In this document: positions 1-8,476 of the stretch, piece by piece
Layout of the letters: every line of letters starts with the position of its first letter
Numbering within the stretch: position 1 is the stretch's first letter
NCBI GenBank assembly: GCA_964401995.1
Contig: CAYOAP010000010.1
Span: 52,540-116,539, forward strand
Direction of reading: 5' to 3'
Length of the DNA stretch: 64,000 nt
Origin: DATCBF01 sp964401995
GTDB taxonomy: Bacteria > Actinomycetota > Thermoleophilia > Solirubrobacterales > 70-9
Notes under the pieces: generated by a model
What the model saw: only the letters and a program-made list of their open reading frames with translations
What the model was told of the DNA's origin: nothing
Databases searched by the model: none
Made by a program: the position numbers and the translations under genes

Positions 1-880
1 CGACAAAGACCAAAGGCAGAGCCAGAAGCGCGGCGCGCCACCACGCCATCGGCCGCCCGGCCGCGGGTCGGTAGGCGAGGAGGACCAACAGGCCGAAGAC
101 GACCCAGGCTGCCGCGGCGAGGCTCCAGATCGTGCCGAACTTGGTTTCCAAGGTCTCGCGGACGATCGTCTCCTTCAGGGCCGAGAAGCCGGAGATGCCC
201 GCCGCCTCCGCCCCCTCGAGCACGACCCCGGCGGCGGCGCTGACCGCGCCAAGCGCGGCGGCCAGCAGCAGCACCCGGCGCAGGCGGGTCGCGAACGCGC
301 GCCTGGCCCGCGCCCACTCCTCCCCCCCGCCGCCGACCGCGGCCAGCGCCGGCAGCCAGGCCAGCATCAGGAAGACGAGCCCTCCCACTGCTAGCGCCAT
401 CGCCGTGTACTGGAGGCCGCGGGCCAGCCCGAAGGCGGTCTCGGTGACCGAGCCGCTGCCGGCCCCGCTGGTCAGTTCGGCGACGGTCTCCTGCGGCGCC
501 CTGCCGGCCTTGCCAATCGAGAAGACGAAGCCGCTGGAGACGATGTGGCCGTCGGCGGAGACGACCCGGTAGGTGGCGGTGTAGCTGCCGTCGACGAGGC
601 CGGGCTTGAGGTGGACGCCGAGCCGCGGGCCTTCGCCGTCAGGATGGAAGGCGTCGCCCTCATCGACCCGATTCCCCTGCGCGTCATAGACCCGGACCGC
701 GCCGAAGTTGCCCTCGACCGGCTCGTCGAAGCGGAAGATGACCGCGCTGGGCTCCTGCTTGACCACGGCGCCGCGCTCGGGGCTGGTGCCCTCGAGCTGG
801 GCATGGGCGAGCGCGCTGGACGGCGCCAGCAACGCCAGCGCCAGCGCCAGGCCGAGCGCCCGTGTCGCGGCCCGGGCCAC
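1..880 (-). CDS. CopC-CopD copper-handling fusion protein, C-terminus cut by window edge
   Basis: Predicted membrane protein with an extracytoplasmic copper-binding CopC domain followed by a CopD-type membrane domain (YcnJ-like). Read from a GTG at 880, residues 1-25 are a signal peptide ending in ALA, so the mature chain would start at His26, the position of the N-terminal copper ligand in CopC. Asp110 and His112 (motif SADGH) fit the other ligands. Hydrophobic helices follow from about residue 150 (for example VGGLVFLMLAWLPALAAV) and the frame is still open at base 1, so 293 codons are visible. The GTG overlaps the stop of the upstream gene (TAGTG), which implies co-translation. The domain assignment is from recognised motifs. 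Whether it imports or detoxifies copper cannot be told here. Confidence 0.85.
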   Translation of the reverse strand, partial: MARAATRALGLALALALLAPSSALAHAQLEGTSPERGAVVKQEPSAVIFRFDEPVEGNFGAVRVYDAQGNRVDEGDAFHPDGEGPRLGVHLKPGLVDGSYTATYRVVSADGHIVSSGFVFSIGKAGRAPQETVAELTSGAGSGSVTETAFGLARGLQYTAMALAVGGLVFLMLAWLPALAAVGGGGEEWARARRAFATRLRRVLLLAAALGAVSAAAGVVLEGAEAAGISGFSALKETIVRETLETKFGTIWSLAAAAWVVFGLLVLLAYRPAAGRPMAWWRAALLALPLVFV

Positions 881-1572
881 TACCAGGCTTCCTTCTCCGC
901 ACTCTTCTCTTCAGGCTCGCCACCGCCACGCTCTTCCTCGTCGCGCCGCCTCCGCCGGGTCAGCATCACGAATGCCGCGCCGGCGAGGACGATGACGATC
1001 CCGGCGAGGATGAAGGCTGTTTTCGATGCGCCCGGGCTGCCGACCCAGTACAGGGTGCCGTCGATCGCGCCTTTGCGGCTGTCGACTTTAATCGGGACCG
1101 TGTAGTCGAAAATCTTCGTTTTGCGGCCCTTGTCGGTCACCTGTGGCGGGGTCGCCGTCGACTGGTAGTGCATGCGGTGGTCGTGCCAGATGAAGGTGCC
1201 CGAGTCGTCGACCGTCTTCCACTGCGGCGGCGCCGTCGGGTCGGCGATCGGCGGCACCTGCTCGGTGGCGAAGCGGCTGTCGTTGAGGTAGGTGGCGGGC
1301 GAGCGCTGGTTGACCTGGACCGTGCCGTCGCGCAGGATCCGCGCGTAGGGCTCGTTCTCGTAGCCGTAGATCGTCACTTCGTGGCCGTGCTGGTCGAGCA
1401 GCTGCAGGTAGCTGTCGTAGCTGAGGACCTGGAAGGTCACGTTGGGGACGTGCGGGGTCACCTTGTCGATGACCGAGCGGTAGTCGGGGTTGCCCGCGTG
1501 TGCGAGTGCCCCGGGGGCAGCGGCCAGCAGCATCGATGCCGCCAACAGCGTCGCCCAGATGGCGCGCTTCAT
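880..1572 (-). CDS. Secreted, membrane-anchored protein of unknown function in the copper cluster
   Basis: I do not recognise the family. I chose the ATG at 1572 because AAGGAG lies 5 bases upstream and a clean signal peptide follows directly (MKRAIWATLL to ALA at about residue 24); an in-frame TTG or ATG further upstream at 1620 would add 16 residues that lack signal-peptide character. About 230 residues. The extracytoplasmic part contains TFIWHDHRMHYQ, a His-rich stretch that could bind metal, and the C-terminus has one transmembrane helix (TAFILAGIVIVLAGAAFVML) followed by an RRRRRDEEERGGG tail facing the cytoplasm. It directly precedes and overlaps the CopC-CopD gene, so a role in copper handling is a reasonable inference but not shown. 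Confidence 0.75.
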   Translation of the reverse strand: MKRAIWATLLAASMLLAAAPGALAHAGNPDYRSVIDKVTPHVPNVTFQVLSYDSYLQLLDQHGHEVTIYGYENEPYARILRDGTVQVNQRSPATYLNDSRFATEQVPPIADPTAPPQWKTVDDSGTFIWHDHRMHYQSTATPPQVTDKGRKTKIFDYTVPIKVDSRKGAIDGTLYWVGSPGASKTAFILAGIVIVLAGAAFVMLTRRRRRDEEERGGGEPEEKSAEKEAW

Positions 1573-1603
1573 CTTCACTCCTTCGTCGTTGCTTGCCGAA
1601 CAG

Positions 1604-1933
1604 TTAGGACGGGACAGCAAGCAGCGCGGGCGGGCCGCGCAGGGGCCGGCTCGAAGCCAGCAGGATCATGCGATTCGAGAAGTCCGAGCGGTGCGGGCGC
1701 AGCGTCGCCACCGTGGCCACAGCCCGTCGTGGCGGGCGCCGAGCCTGGGTGAGGCGGAAGATCGCCTCTTCGCCCGGATAGCGGCCGAGCGCGGGGCCAA
1801 GCAGGAGCAGGATCGCCGGCAGCACGCCGAGGATGTCTTGCGGGCTGCCTCCGAACAGCGCCGATCCCAGCAACAGCAGGCAGCAGGCAAGAACCAGAAA
1901 CGGCACCGAGCCAAGTTTCCTAAGCACCTGCAC
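1604..1933 (-). CDS. Small membrane protein, unknown function
   Basis: A 109-codon frame starting at GTG 1933, ten bases after the hydrolase stop and 31 bases before the next gene. Residues 10-50 hold two hydrophobic segments (VPFLVLACCLLLLGSALFGG and ILGVLPAILLLLGPALG). A basic, probably cytoplasmic, C-terminal half follows. No ribosome-binding site stands out, and a second GTG lies two codons in. Support for a real gene comes from its in-operon position, the clear membrane topology and the lack of a better frame. The function is unknown. Confidence 0.55.
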   Translation of the reverse strand: MQVLRKLGSVPFLVLACCLLLLGSALFGGSPQDILGVLPAILLLLGPALGRYPGEEAIFRLTQARRPPRRAVATVATLRPHRSDFSNRMILLASSRPLRGPPALLAVPS

Positions 1934-1942
1934 AGATCAAGC

Positions 1943-2821
1943 CTAGCGCTGCCCTGGGCTGGACGCCAAGCGTGCGGCGACATCCGGCGCCTCGCAGAAG
2001 GCGGCGATCTCCCGCGAGAGCTTGCCTCCCTGCCAGGCCAGCGGCGACTCGCCCTCGGCCTCGCTGACCAGGCGCGCCTGGGGCATGCGCTCGGCGTAGG
2101 CGGCGGCAGTGGCGTAGGGATGGCCCGGATCGGCGGCGTCGTGGCTGGCCACGACAAGCGTCGGGACCTCAAGCGCTTCCAGATCCTCCATCGCCTGGAA
2201 GGGCCGCGAGCGCGGCACCTCTCGCAGCGCCTCGACGATCGCATCGAGGTGGCGATGGCGCAGCATCCGCTCGCGGGTGAAGCGCAGGACCGACTCACGC
2301 CAGGCCGTGCCGATCTCCTGGTTGCGGTCGATGTAGTCGACGAAGCCATCGATCCCGCCCGTCTCCAGCGCCGTGGCAAGCCCATCCCAGTAGCGCAGCG
2401 ATCCCTCGGAGACCTCGCCGTCGTAGGCGGGCCCGATCACGACCAGTCCTGCGATCCGTTCGGGATCGGCCAGCGCGTAGGCAACCGCTGTATGGGCGCC
2501 CATCGAGTGCCCGGCCAGCACGAACCGGCCCTCCCCCACCGCCTCGGCGCGCACCGATCCGAGATCGCCGGCCAGCTCTAGGTATCCATAACCCTGGCCC
2601 GCCGGCGCGGGATCGGACTCGCCATGGCCGCGGGCGTCGTAGGAGACGAGCGAGTACCCGGCCCGCTCGAGGACCCGCGAGCCGTGGACGACGGTGCGCC
2701 GGGTCGCGGTGATGCCGTGGCAGAGGACGATGGCGGGGCCCTCCCCCGCCATTTCGCCACTGATCGCCAGGCCATCGCCGCCGGCCACGAAGGGCGCCGG
2801 CTCCGGCAGGCGCGACGGCAT
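1943..2821 (-). CDS. Alpha/beta-fold hydrolase
   Basis: A soluble alpha/beta hydrolase of 292 residues. Visible family motifs are the oxyanion-hole HG (VLCHGITATRR, about residue 35), the nucleophile elbow GHSMG with its serine at about residue 105, a strand with an acidic residue near the C-terminus (PTLVVASHDAADPGHPYA) and a late helix where the catalytic histidine is not obvious. The substrate cannot be inferred. The ATG at 2821 shares one base with the stop of the peroxiredoxin gene (TGATG), so the two are probably co-translated. A lysophospholipase, esterase or epoxide hydrolase-like role would all fit the fold. Confidence 0.88.
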   Translation of the reverse strand: MPSRLPEPAPFVAGGDGLAISGEMAGEGPAIVLCHGITATRRTVVHGSRVLERAGYSLVSYDARGHGESDPAPAGQGYGYLELAGDLGSVRAEAVGEGRFVLAGHSMGAHTAVAYALADPERIAGLVVIGPAYDGEVSEGSLRYWDGLATALETGGIDGFVDYIDRNQEIGTAWRESVLRFTRERMLRHRHLDAIVEALREVPRSRPFQAMEDLEALEVPTLVVASHDAADPGHPYATAAAYAERMPQARLVSEAEGESPLAWQGGKLSREIAAFCEAPDVAARLASSPGQR

Positions 2822-3273
2822 CAGCCCAGCGCGGCTACGGCCTGCTCGAGGTCGTCGACGCTCTCGAAGGAGAGGCCGACCAGCGTCACCTTGCGGTGGC
2901 GGACGATGCCCTCCTCGTCGATCACGAAGATCGCCCGCCGCACCATCGGCCCGGCCAGCACGCCGTAGGCCTTGGCGACGGCCTTGTCCTCATCGGCGAG
3001 CAACGGCACGTTGAGTTTCTTCTCTTCGGTGAAGCGCTCGTGCGAGTCGACCGACTGCGGCGAGATGCCGATCACGTCGGCGCCGAGCTGGTCGAGGCGC
3101 TCGCCCTGGTCGCGATAGGAGCAGAACTGTTTGGTGCAGACCGCGGTGAAGTCGCCCGGGTAGAAGGCGACGATCAGCTTGCGGCCGCGGTAGTCGGAGA
3201 GCTTGTAGGTCTTGCCGCCGGTGCCCGGAAGCTCGAAGTCGGGTGCTTTGTCGCCTACGTCGAGCTTTGACAT
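2821..3273 (-). CDS. bcp: Thioredoxin-dependent peroxiredoxin, Bcp/PrxQ type
   Basis: Reduces hydrogen peroxide and organic hydroperoxides in the cytoplasm with thioredoxin as likely donor. At 150 residues it has the normal length. The N-terminus DKAPDFELPGTGGKTYKLSD and the active-site strand FYPGDFTAVCTKQFC are typical: the first Cys (about residue 45) is peroxidatic and the second, five residues on, is the Bcp-type resolving Cys. A conserved Arg lies late in the chain. It sits ten bases downstream of the cyclophilin gene. A second peroxiredoxin at 36889-37344 has a different active-site context. Confidence 0.93.
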   Translation of the reverse strand: MSKLDVGDKAPDFELPGTGGKTYKLSDYRGRKLIVAFYPGDFTAVCTKQFCSYRDQGERLDQLGADVIGISPQSVDSHERFTEEKKLNVPLLADEDKAVAKAYGVLAGPMVRRAIFVIDEEGIVRHRKVTLVGLSFESVDDLEQAVAALG

Positions 3274-3283
3274 TTCGGGGCGC

Positions 3284-3967
3284 CTAGCCTTTTTCGATCG
3301 TGATCTTGTCGATCAGGACCGTCTGTTTCGGTTTCTGGGCCGGGGTCCCAAGTTTGCCGATCCGTTCGACCACATCGAGGCCCTTATCGACCTTGCCGAC
3401 CAGCGCGTATTCGGGCGGCAGGCCGGCATCGGCGGTGGTGACGACAAAGAACTGGCTGCCGGAGCGCCCGGGCGGCTCGGCCGAGCTCTTGGCCATCGCC
3501 ACGATGCCTTTTGTGTAGGAGAGGTTGGCGGGCGGTTTCTCGTCGACCGTGTAGCCGGGGCCGCCGGTGCCATCGCCGAGCGGGTCGCCGCCCTGGATCA
3601 CGAATTCAGGCGCAATCCGGTGGAAGGTGAGATCGTCGTAGAAGCCCTGTTCGGCCAGGTAGGCGAACGAGTTGGTCGTCTTCGGCGCGCGGGTCGTGTC
3701 GAGGGCGATGTCAAAGCTGCCGCAGCTGGTTTCGACCACGGCGGTCAGCTTTTCGCCCTTCTTGACCGTCTGCTTCGGCGCCTTGAGGCTGATCTGCTTC
3801 GGTTTCGGCGCAGCGACGTGTTCACAGCCGTTGCTGCTGGCGGTGGTGGTCGAGCTGCTGTTGTCGTTGCCACCGCCGCGGCTGATCAGGATCGCGGCGG
3901 TGACGCCGATCGCGATCACGGCGAAGACGCCGAGGATGATCCAGCGCTGGTCTCTCTGCCCGTCCAT
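3284..3967 (-). CDS. Membrane-anchored cyclophilin-type peptidyl-prolyl isomerase
   Basis: Catalyses cis-trans isomerisation of X-Pro bonds, here outside the membrane. Residues 9-30 (WIILGVFAVIAIGVTAAIL) form one N-terminal membrane anchor, followed by a Ser/Thr/Asn-rich linker and a cyclophilin domain from about residue 75. The core motifs FHRIAPEFVIQGGDP (catalytic Arg) and GSQFFV are intact. It is the first gene of the minus-strand run, and only 25 bases separate it from the divergent methyltransferase gene, so both promoters must be very compact or lie inside coding sequence. Confidence 0.92.
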   Translation of the reverse strand: MDGQRDQRWIILGVFAVIAIGVTAAILISRGGGNDNSSSTTTASSNGCEHVAAPKPKQISLKAPKQTVKKGEKLTAVVETSCGSFDIALDTTRAPKTTNSFAYLAEQGFYDDLTFHRIAPEFVIQGGDPLGDGTGGPGYTVDEKPPANLSYTKGIVAMAKSSAEPPGRSGSQFFVVTTADAGLPPEYALVGKVDKGLDVVERIGKLGTPAQKPKQTVLIDKITIEKG

Positions 3968-3992
3968 CGGGCGCGAAGCCTAGAGGATCGCT

Positions 3993-4688
3993 GTGCCCGC
4001 GAGTTGCGATCATCGGGGCGTGCCGCCGCCCGCCAGCCCACCGAACCGGATCCGGGCCATAGGCAGGGCGCTCAACGGCCTCGTGGTCAGGGCGCCGTGG
4101 CTGTGGCCGCTGGTCCGGGGCCCGATGCGGCGGTTCTTCTCCGAGCGGGCCGCGGGCTGGGATCGAGCGACCGCAGCCGGCAGCCCCGAGCACCTGGCGC
4201 CCCTGGCGGCCGCAGTCCTTCACGTCGGCCGCGCCCCCGAGCGGGTCCTCGACGTCGGCTGCGGGACCGGCGCGGGCGCCCTCTTCCTCACCCGCGAGTT
4301 CCCCCAGGCGAGGGTGCGCGGGGTCGACCTCTCCGAGGAGATGATCCACGCGGCGGTGGCCAAGGTCGGCCTCGACCCGGAAGGGCGGATCGCCTTCAAG
4401 GTCGGCGACGCCTCCTCCCTCCCCTACCCGGACGACTCCTTCGACCTCGTCACCCAGCTCAACATGCCGCCCTTCTTCGACGAGCTGGTCAGGGTGCTGC
4501 GCCCCGGCGGCTACCTGATCGTCGCCGCCAGCCACGGCGCCGAGACGCCCTTCTACACGCGGCCGAAGCTGCTGCAGTGGAAGCTGCGACAGCGCGGCGT
4601 CGATCCGATCGAAGCCGGCGAGGCCGGGGCTGGGACCTTTTATGTCGGACGCCTCCTCGACGGGGATCGCGCGGCCCGCTCCGACTAG
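3993..4688 (+). CDS. Class I SAM-dependent methyltransferase
   Basis: A Rossmann-fold methyltransferase of about 231 residues. The SAM-binding glycine motif VLDVGCGTGAG is at about residue 85, followed by the acidic motif VRGVDLSEEMI, the VGDASSLPYPDDSFDLV strand and a VRVLRPGGYLIV segment, the usual Methyltransf_11/25 order. I kept the GTG at 3993 because GAGG lies seven bases upstream; GTG at 4020 is an alternative that removes nine residues. The substrate is unknown. The DagK-like gene follows 12 bases later, which suggests a lipid or envelope link, but this is only context. Confidence 0.82.
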   Translation: MPASCDHRGVPPPASPPNRIRAIGRALNGLVVRAPWLWPLVRGPMRRFFSERAAGWDRATAAGSPEHLAPLAAAVLHVGRAPERVLDVGCGTGAGALFLTREFPQARVRGVDLSEEMIHAAVAKVGLDPEGRIAFKVGDASSLPYPDDSFDLVTQLNMPPFFDELVRVLRPGGYLIVAASHGAETPFYTRPKLLQWKLRQRGVDPIEAGEAGAGTFYVGRLLDGDRAARSD

Positions 4689-4700
4689 GCTGCGCTGCGC

Positions 4701-5597
4701 ATGGATATCGAGGGCATGCCGCTGGCGCTTCTGGTCAACCCCTCCTCGGCGGGAGGGAAGACGCTGAAGCTGCTGCCGCGGGTCGAGCAGGCGCTGGACG
4801 AGCAGCGAGTCGTCTTCCGCGTGCAGAAGACCAAGGACCTCAAACACGGGGTCGACCAGGCGCTGAACGCGATCGAGGCCGGTGAGGTGCCGGTGGTGAT
4901 GAGCGGCGACGGGCTGGTCGGGGCGGTCGGCGGGGCGATGGCCGGGGCCGAGACGCCGCTCGGGATCATCCCCGGCGGCCGCGGCAACGACCTCGCCCGC
5001 GTGCTCGGCATCCCGGACGAGCCCGAGCTTGCCGCCGAGGTGCTGGTCCGCGGCCACAGCCGCCGGATCGACGTTGGCGAGGCCAACGGCGCCCGCTTCC
5101 TCGGCATCGTCAGCGTCGGCTTCGACTCCGAAGCCAACCGGCTCGCCAACGAAACCCACTTCCTGCGCGGCAACCTCGTCTATGCCTACGCGGCGCTGCG
5201 GACGCTGCTGGGCTGGAAGCCGGCCCGCTTCACGGTCCGGGTCGACGCCGAACGGATCCGCTTCACCGGCTACTCGGTCTCGGTCGCCAACAGCAAGGCC
5301 TTCGGCGGCGGCATGTTCATCGCCCCCGACGCTGAGCTCGACGACGGCGAGTTCGACATCGTCACCATCGGCGAGGTCAGCAAGGCGCGTTTCGTGAGTA
5401 ACCTGCCGAAGGTGTTCAAGGGCACCCATGTCGAGGACGACGAGGTGCAGGTCTTCCGCGCCCAGCACCTGGAGCTGACCGCGAGCAAGCCGTTCCCGGT
5501 CTACGCCGACGGCGAGCATCTGACCGACCTTCCCGCCTCGCTGCGGGTGCTGCCCGGCGCGCTCAGCGTGCTCGTGCCGCCAGCGGCCGAGGTTTGA
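4701..5597 (+). CDS. Diacylglycerol/sphingosine kinase-family lipid kinase (DagK/YegS-like)
   Basis: Predicted ATP-dependent lipid kinase of 298 residues. The N-terminal catalytic part has ALLVNPSSAGGK, a GDG nucleotide motif in the form SGDGLVGAV (the bacterial norm is GGDGT; the Leu form recalls eukaryotic family members) and PLGIIPGGRGNDLARVLG (usual form GTGND). The C-terminal beta-sandwich holds the FGGGM and YADGEHL segments normal for the family. The stop overlaps the TTG start of murT, so lipid recycling and cell-wall amidation genes are translated in series. The lipid substrate cannot be deduced. Confidence 0.88.
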   Translation: MDIEGMPLALLVNPSSAGGKTLKLLPRVEQALDEQRVVFRVQKTKDLKHGVDQALNAIEAGEVPVVMSGDGLVGAVGGAMAGAETPLGIIPGGRGNDLARVLGIPDEPELAAEVLVRGHSRRIDVGEANGARFLGIVSVGFDSEANRLANETHFLRGNLVYAYAALRTLLGWKPARFTVRVDAERIRFTGYSVSVANSKAFGGGMFIAPDAELDDGEFDIVTIGEVSKARFVSNLPKVFKGTHVEDDEVQVFRAQHLELTASKPFPVYADGEHLTDLPASLRVLPGALSVLVPPAAEV

Positions 5598-7015
5598 GCG
5601 CCGTGGCGGCGACACAGGCCCTTCCGCAGCGCAGCGGGGGCGCCCTTTTCGCGGCCAAGGTGCTGGCCGCCAGGGCCGCCGGCATCGCCAGCCGGGCCAG
5701 CGGGCGAGGTGGCGGAACGACGCTGCCGGGACGAATGCTGCTGCGGCTAGACCGCGAAGCGATCGCCCGGCTCGGCAGCGGCCTCGACCGCGGCACGACG
5801 ATCGTCAGCGCCACCAACGGCAAGACGACGACGGCGGGGATGATCGCCGCGATCCTCGCCGCCGAGGGCCGCCACCCGGTCCACAACCGGGCCGGTTCCA
5901 ACATGACCTGGGGCGTGGCGACGGCGCTGCTGGAGCAGCGCGGCCGCGAGGGCCTGTTCGAGGTCGACGAGGCCTGGCTGCCGCGGGTCAGCGAACAGCT
6001 GCGGCCGGCGCTGATCGTGCTCGGCAACCTCTTCCGCGACCAGCTCGACCGCTACGGCGAGATGGAGTCGCTGGCCGACGACTGGGCCGAGGCCGTCGCC
6101 TCCCGCGCCGGCCAGTCCGGGTTCGTCCTCAACGCCGACGATCCGCTGATCGCCGACCTCGGCCGCGACTCCGACGAGCGCCCGCGCGAGGGCGTCGTCT
6201 ACTTCGGCGTCGACGACGACTCGCAGGCGCTGCCGGAGCTGCAGCACGCCTTCGACGCCAAGCACTGCCGCCGCTGCGGCCATCCCTACGCCTACGAGCG
6301 TGCCTTCGTCGGCCACCTCGGCCACTACTCCTGCCCCAATTGCGGCGCCCAGCGACCGCGCCCCGACGTGGCGGCAACGGCGATCGAGCTGCGCGGGATG
6401 GATGGGTCGACCTCGACCGTGCGCACGCCGACGGGCGAGATCCAGCTCGAGCTGCCCCTGCCCGGCCTCTACAACGTCTACAACGCGCTGGCCGCCGTCG
6501 CCGCCGGCATCCAGCTCGGCGTCGCGCCGGAGCGGATCGCCGCCGCCCTGGCCGGGATGCGAGCCGCCTTCGGCCGAGTCGAGACGATCGAGGTCGCCGG
6601 CAAGCCGGTCTCGATCCTGCTGATCAAGAACCCGGCCGGGGCCAACGAGGTCCTGCGCACGCTCAAGCTCGAGGCGAAAGACGGCGAAGGGCTGGACCTC
6701 TGGATCGGCCTCAACGACAGGATCGCCGACGGCCGCGACATCTCCTGGATCTGGGACGCCGATTTCGAGCTGCTGGCGGGCGCGGTGCGGCGGGTGGTCT
6801 GCGCCGGCACGCGGGCGCCGGAGATGGCGCTGCGGCTGAAGTACGCGGGCTGGCCGCAGGAGGCGATCGCGGTCGTGCCCGATGTCGCTGCCTCGCTGGA
6901 CGATGCGGTCGCGGCCGCGCCGGGGCGGGTCTTCGCCCTGCCCACCTACACGGCGCTGCTGGAGCTGCGCAAGCTGCTGGCGGCGCGTGGCCTGGCGAAG
7001 GAGTTCTGGCAGTGA
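5594..7015 (+). CDS. murT: Lipid II isoglutaminyl synthase, MurT subunit
   Basis: The Mur-ligase-like subunit of the MurT/GatD complex, which amidates the D-glutamate of lipid II using ATP and ammonia from GatD. At 473 residues it matches the family. It has an ATP P-loop TNGKTTTAGM at about residue 72, a Cys4 zinc ribbon (CRRCGHPY and CPNCG near residues 225-255) that is diagnostic of MurT, and the C-terminal DUF1727 region with LWIGLNDRIADGRDISWIWD. The start is TTG at 5594, overlapping the kinase stop; GTG at 5603 is an alternative. The next gene overlaps its stop by GTGA. Confidence 0.95.
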   Translation: MSAVAATQALPQRSGGALFAAKVLAARAAGIASRASGRGGGTTLPGRMLLRLDREAIARLGSGLDRGTTIVSATNGKTTTAGMIAAILAAEGRHPVHNRAGSNMTWGVATALLEQRGREGLFEVDEAWLPRVSEQLRPALIVLGNLFRDQLDRYGEMESLADDWAEAVASRAGQSGFVLNADDPLIADLGRDSDERPREGVVYFGVDDDSQALPELQHAFDAKHCRRCGHPYAYERAFVGHLGHYSCPNCGAQRPRPDVAATAIELRGMDGSTSTVRTPTGEIQLELPLPGLYNVYNALAAVAAGIQLGVAPERIAAALAGMRAAFGRVETIEVAGKPVSILLIKNPAGANEVLRTLKLEAKDGEGLDLWIGLNDRIADGRDISWIWDADFELLAGAVRRVVCAGTRAPEMALRLKYAGWPQEAIAVVPDVAASLDDAVAAAPGRVFALPTYTALLELRKLLAARGLAKEFWQ

Positions 7016-7728
7016 GAGTGGTCTGGCACGACCTCGAGGTCGGCAGCTACACCGCCGATCTGCCGCTCTGGGAGGAGCTCAGCGACAGGGTTCCCGGCCC
7101 GATCCTCGACCTCGGCTGCGGCAGCGGCCGGGTCGGCCTCCATCTCGCCCGCTACGGCCATCCCGTCCACGGCCTCGACCTCGACCCCGACCTCGTCGCC
7201 GCCTTCAACGAACGCGCCCTCGCCGCCGAGCTCAGCGCGATCGCCACGGCCGGCGACGCGCGCGAGTTCGATCTCGGCGAGGACTTCGAGCTCGTGATCG
7301 CGCCGATGCAGCTGATCCAGCTCCTCGCCGGCAGCGCGGAGCGAGTCGCCTGCCTGCGATGCGCCGCCCGCCACCTGCGGCCCGGCGGCAGCCTGGCGGT
7401 GGCGATCGTCGACCAGGTTCAGGCATCGCCCTCGGGCTCGCTCCCCCTCCTCCCCGACGCCCGCGAGCTCGACGGCTGGGTCTACTCCAGCCTGCCGCTG
7501 GAGGTGGCGCTCGACGAGGGCGCGATCGTCATCCGCCGCCTGCGCCAGAAGGTCTCGCCGGCCGGCGACCTCTCCGAGGAAATCGACGAGGTCCGCCTGC
7601 GGACCCTCACCGCCGGGGGCCTGGAAGCGGAGGCCGTCGAGGCGGGTCTGCGGCCGCTCAGCCGCCATGAGGTGGCGGCGACCGAGGACCACATCGGCGC
7701 AACCGTCGTCGTCTTGGAGGCGCCGTGA
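7012..7728 (+). CDS. SAM-dependent methyltransferase embedded between murT and gatD
   Basis: A 238-residue class I methyltransferase. The SAM motif is ILDLGCGSGRVGLHLARYG at about residue 32, followed by VHGLDLDPDLV, the FELVIAPMQLIQLL strand (motif IV region) and HLRPGGSLAVAIVD. The GTG at 7012 overlaps the murT stop (GTGA), and its own stop is followed at once by the gatD ATG, so the three genes are translationally coupled. murT and gatD are normally adjacent; an intervening methyltransferase is not something I know from described clusters. Its substrate is not known; a cell-wall precursor or envelope compound is an inference from context only. Confidence 0.85.
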   Translation: MRVVWHDLEVGSYTADLPLWEELSDRVPGPILDLGCGSGRVGLHLARYGHPVHGLDLDPDLVAAFNERALAAELSAIATAGDAREFDLGEDFELVIAPMQLIQLLAGSAERVACLRCAARHLRPGGSLAVAIVDQVQASPSGSLPLLPDARELDGWVYSSLPLEVALDEGAIVIRRLRQKVSPAGDLSEEIDEVRLRTLTAGGLEAEAVEAGLRPLSRHEVAATEDHIGATVVVLEAP

Positions 7729-8465
7729 TGGAGCTGCGCGTGCTCGCCCTCTACCCGGAGCAGATGAACATCTACGCCGACCGCGGCAACATCGTCTTCC
7801 TGCAGCGGCGCTGCGAGTGGCGCGGCATCGGCTTCGCCTACGCGGCGGCCGGCCCCGGTGAGGCGGTCGACCCCTCCGCCCACGACCTCTTCTACATCGG
7901 CGGCGGCCAGGACCGCGACCAGCGCATGGTTGCCGCCGACATGGTCGAGTCCAAGCGCGAGGCGCTGGCCTCCGCCGTCGACGACAACGCCGTCCTGCTC
8001 GCCGTCTGCGGCGGCTATCAGCTGCTCGGCCACAGCTACGAGCTGGGCGATGACAAGCTCCCCGGCCTCGGCCTTGCCGACCTCGAGACCGTGCGCGAGC
8101 CGGGAGACCGCCTGATCGGCAATGTCGCGATCGAGATCGACTTCGGCCAGGGCCCGCGCCTGCTCGCCGGCTTCGAGAACCACGGCGGCCGCACCTATCT
8201 AGGTGACGAGGCCACGCCGCTCGGCAAGATCGTCAAGGGCTTCGGCAACAACGGCCAAGACGGCGGCGAGGGAGTCCGCCGCGACAACCTCTTCGGCACC
8301 TACCTACACGGCCCCCTGCTGCCCAAGAACGCCTGGCTAGCCGACCACCTGATCGCTCTAGCCCTCGAGCGCAGATACGGCACGAAGCCCGAGCTCAAGC
8401 CGCTCGATGACGCTTTCGAGTCCGCCGCCCACGAGGGCGCCCGGGCCGCCGCCGGCCTCAGCTAG
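7728..8465 (+). CDS. gatD: Lipid II isoglutaminyl synthase, GatD glutamine amidotransferase subunit
   Basis: CobB/CobQ-like class I glutaminase that supplies ammonia to MurT. The catalytic cysteine is in LLAVCGGYQLLG (about residue 90) and the histidine in GTYLHGPLLPKN (about residue 190). The opening LYPEQMNIYADRGN and the FYIGGGQDRDQ segment are GatD hallmarks. I chose ATG 7728 because GGAGG lies seven bases upstream; GTG at 7725 adds one residue. It is the last gene of the plus-strand run and converges on the hydrolase at 8528, with a perfect palindrome between them. Confidence 0.95.
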   Translation: MELRVLALYPEQMNIYADRGNIVFLQRRCEWRGIGFAYAAAGPGEAVDPSAHDLFYIGGGQDRDQRMVAADMVESKREALASAVDDNAVLLAVCGGYQLLGHSYELGDDKLPGLGLADLETVREPGDRLIGNVAIEIDFGQGPRLLAGFENHGGRTYLGDEATPLGKIVKGFGNNGQDGGEGVRRDNLFGTYLHGPLLPKNAWLADHLIALALERRYGTKPELKPLDDAFESAAHEGARAAAGLS

Positions 8466-8476
8466 CCGTCCGCAGC

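Noticed and set aside
6340..7011. N-terminal extension of the methyltransferase frame into murT
   Set aside because: It would read the murT region in another frame as Arg/Ala-rich sequence. The GTG at 7012 gives a complete methyltransferase and fits the local GTGA overlap habit.
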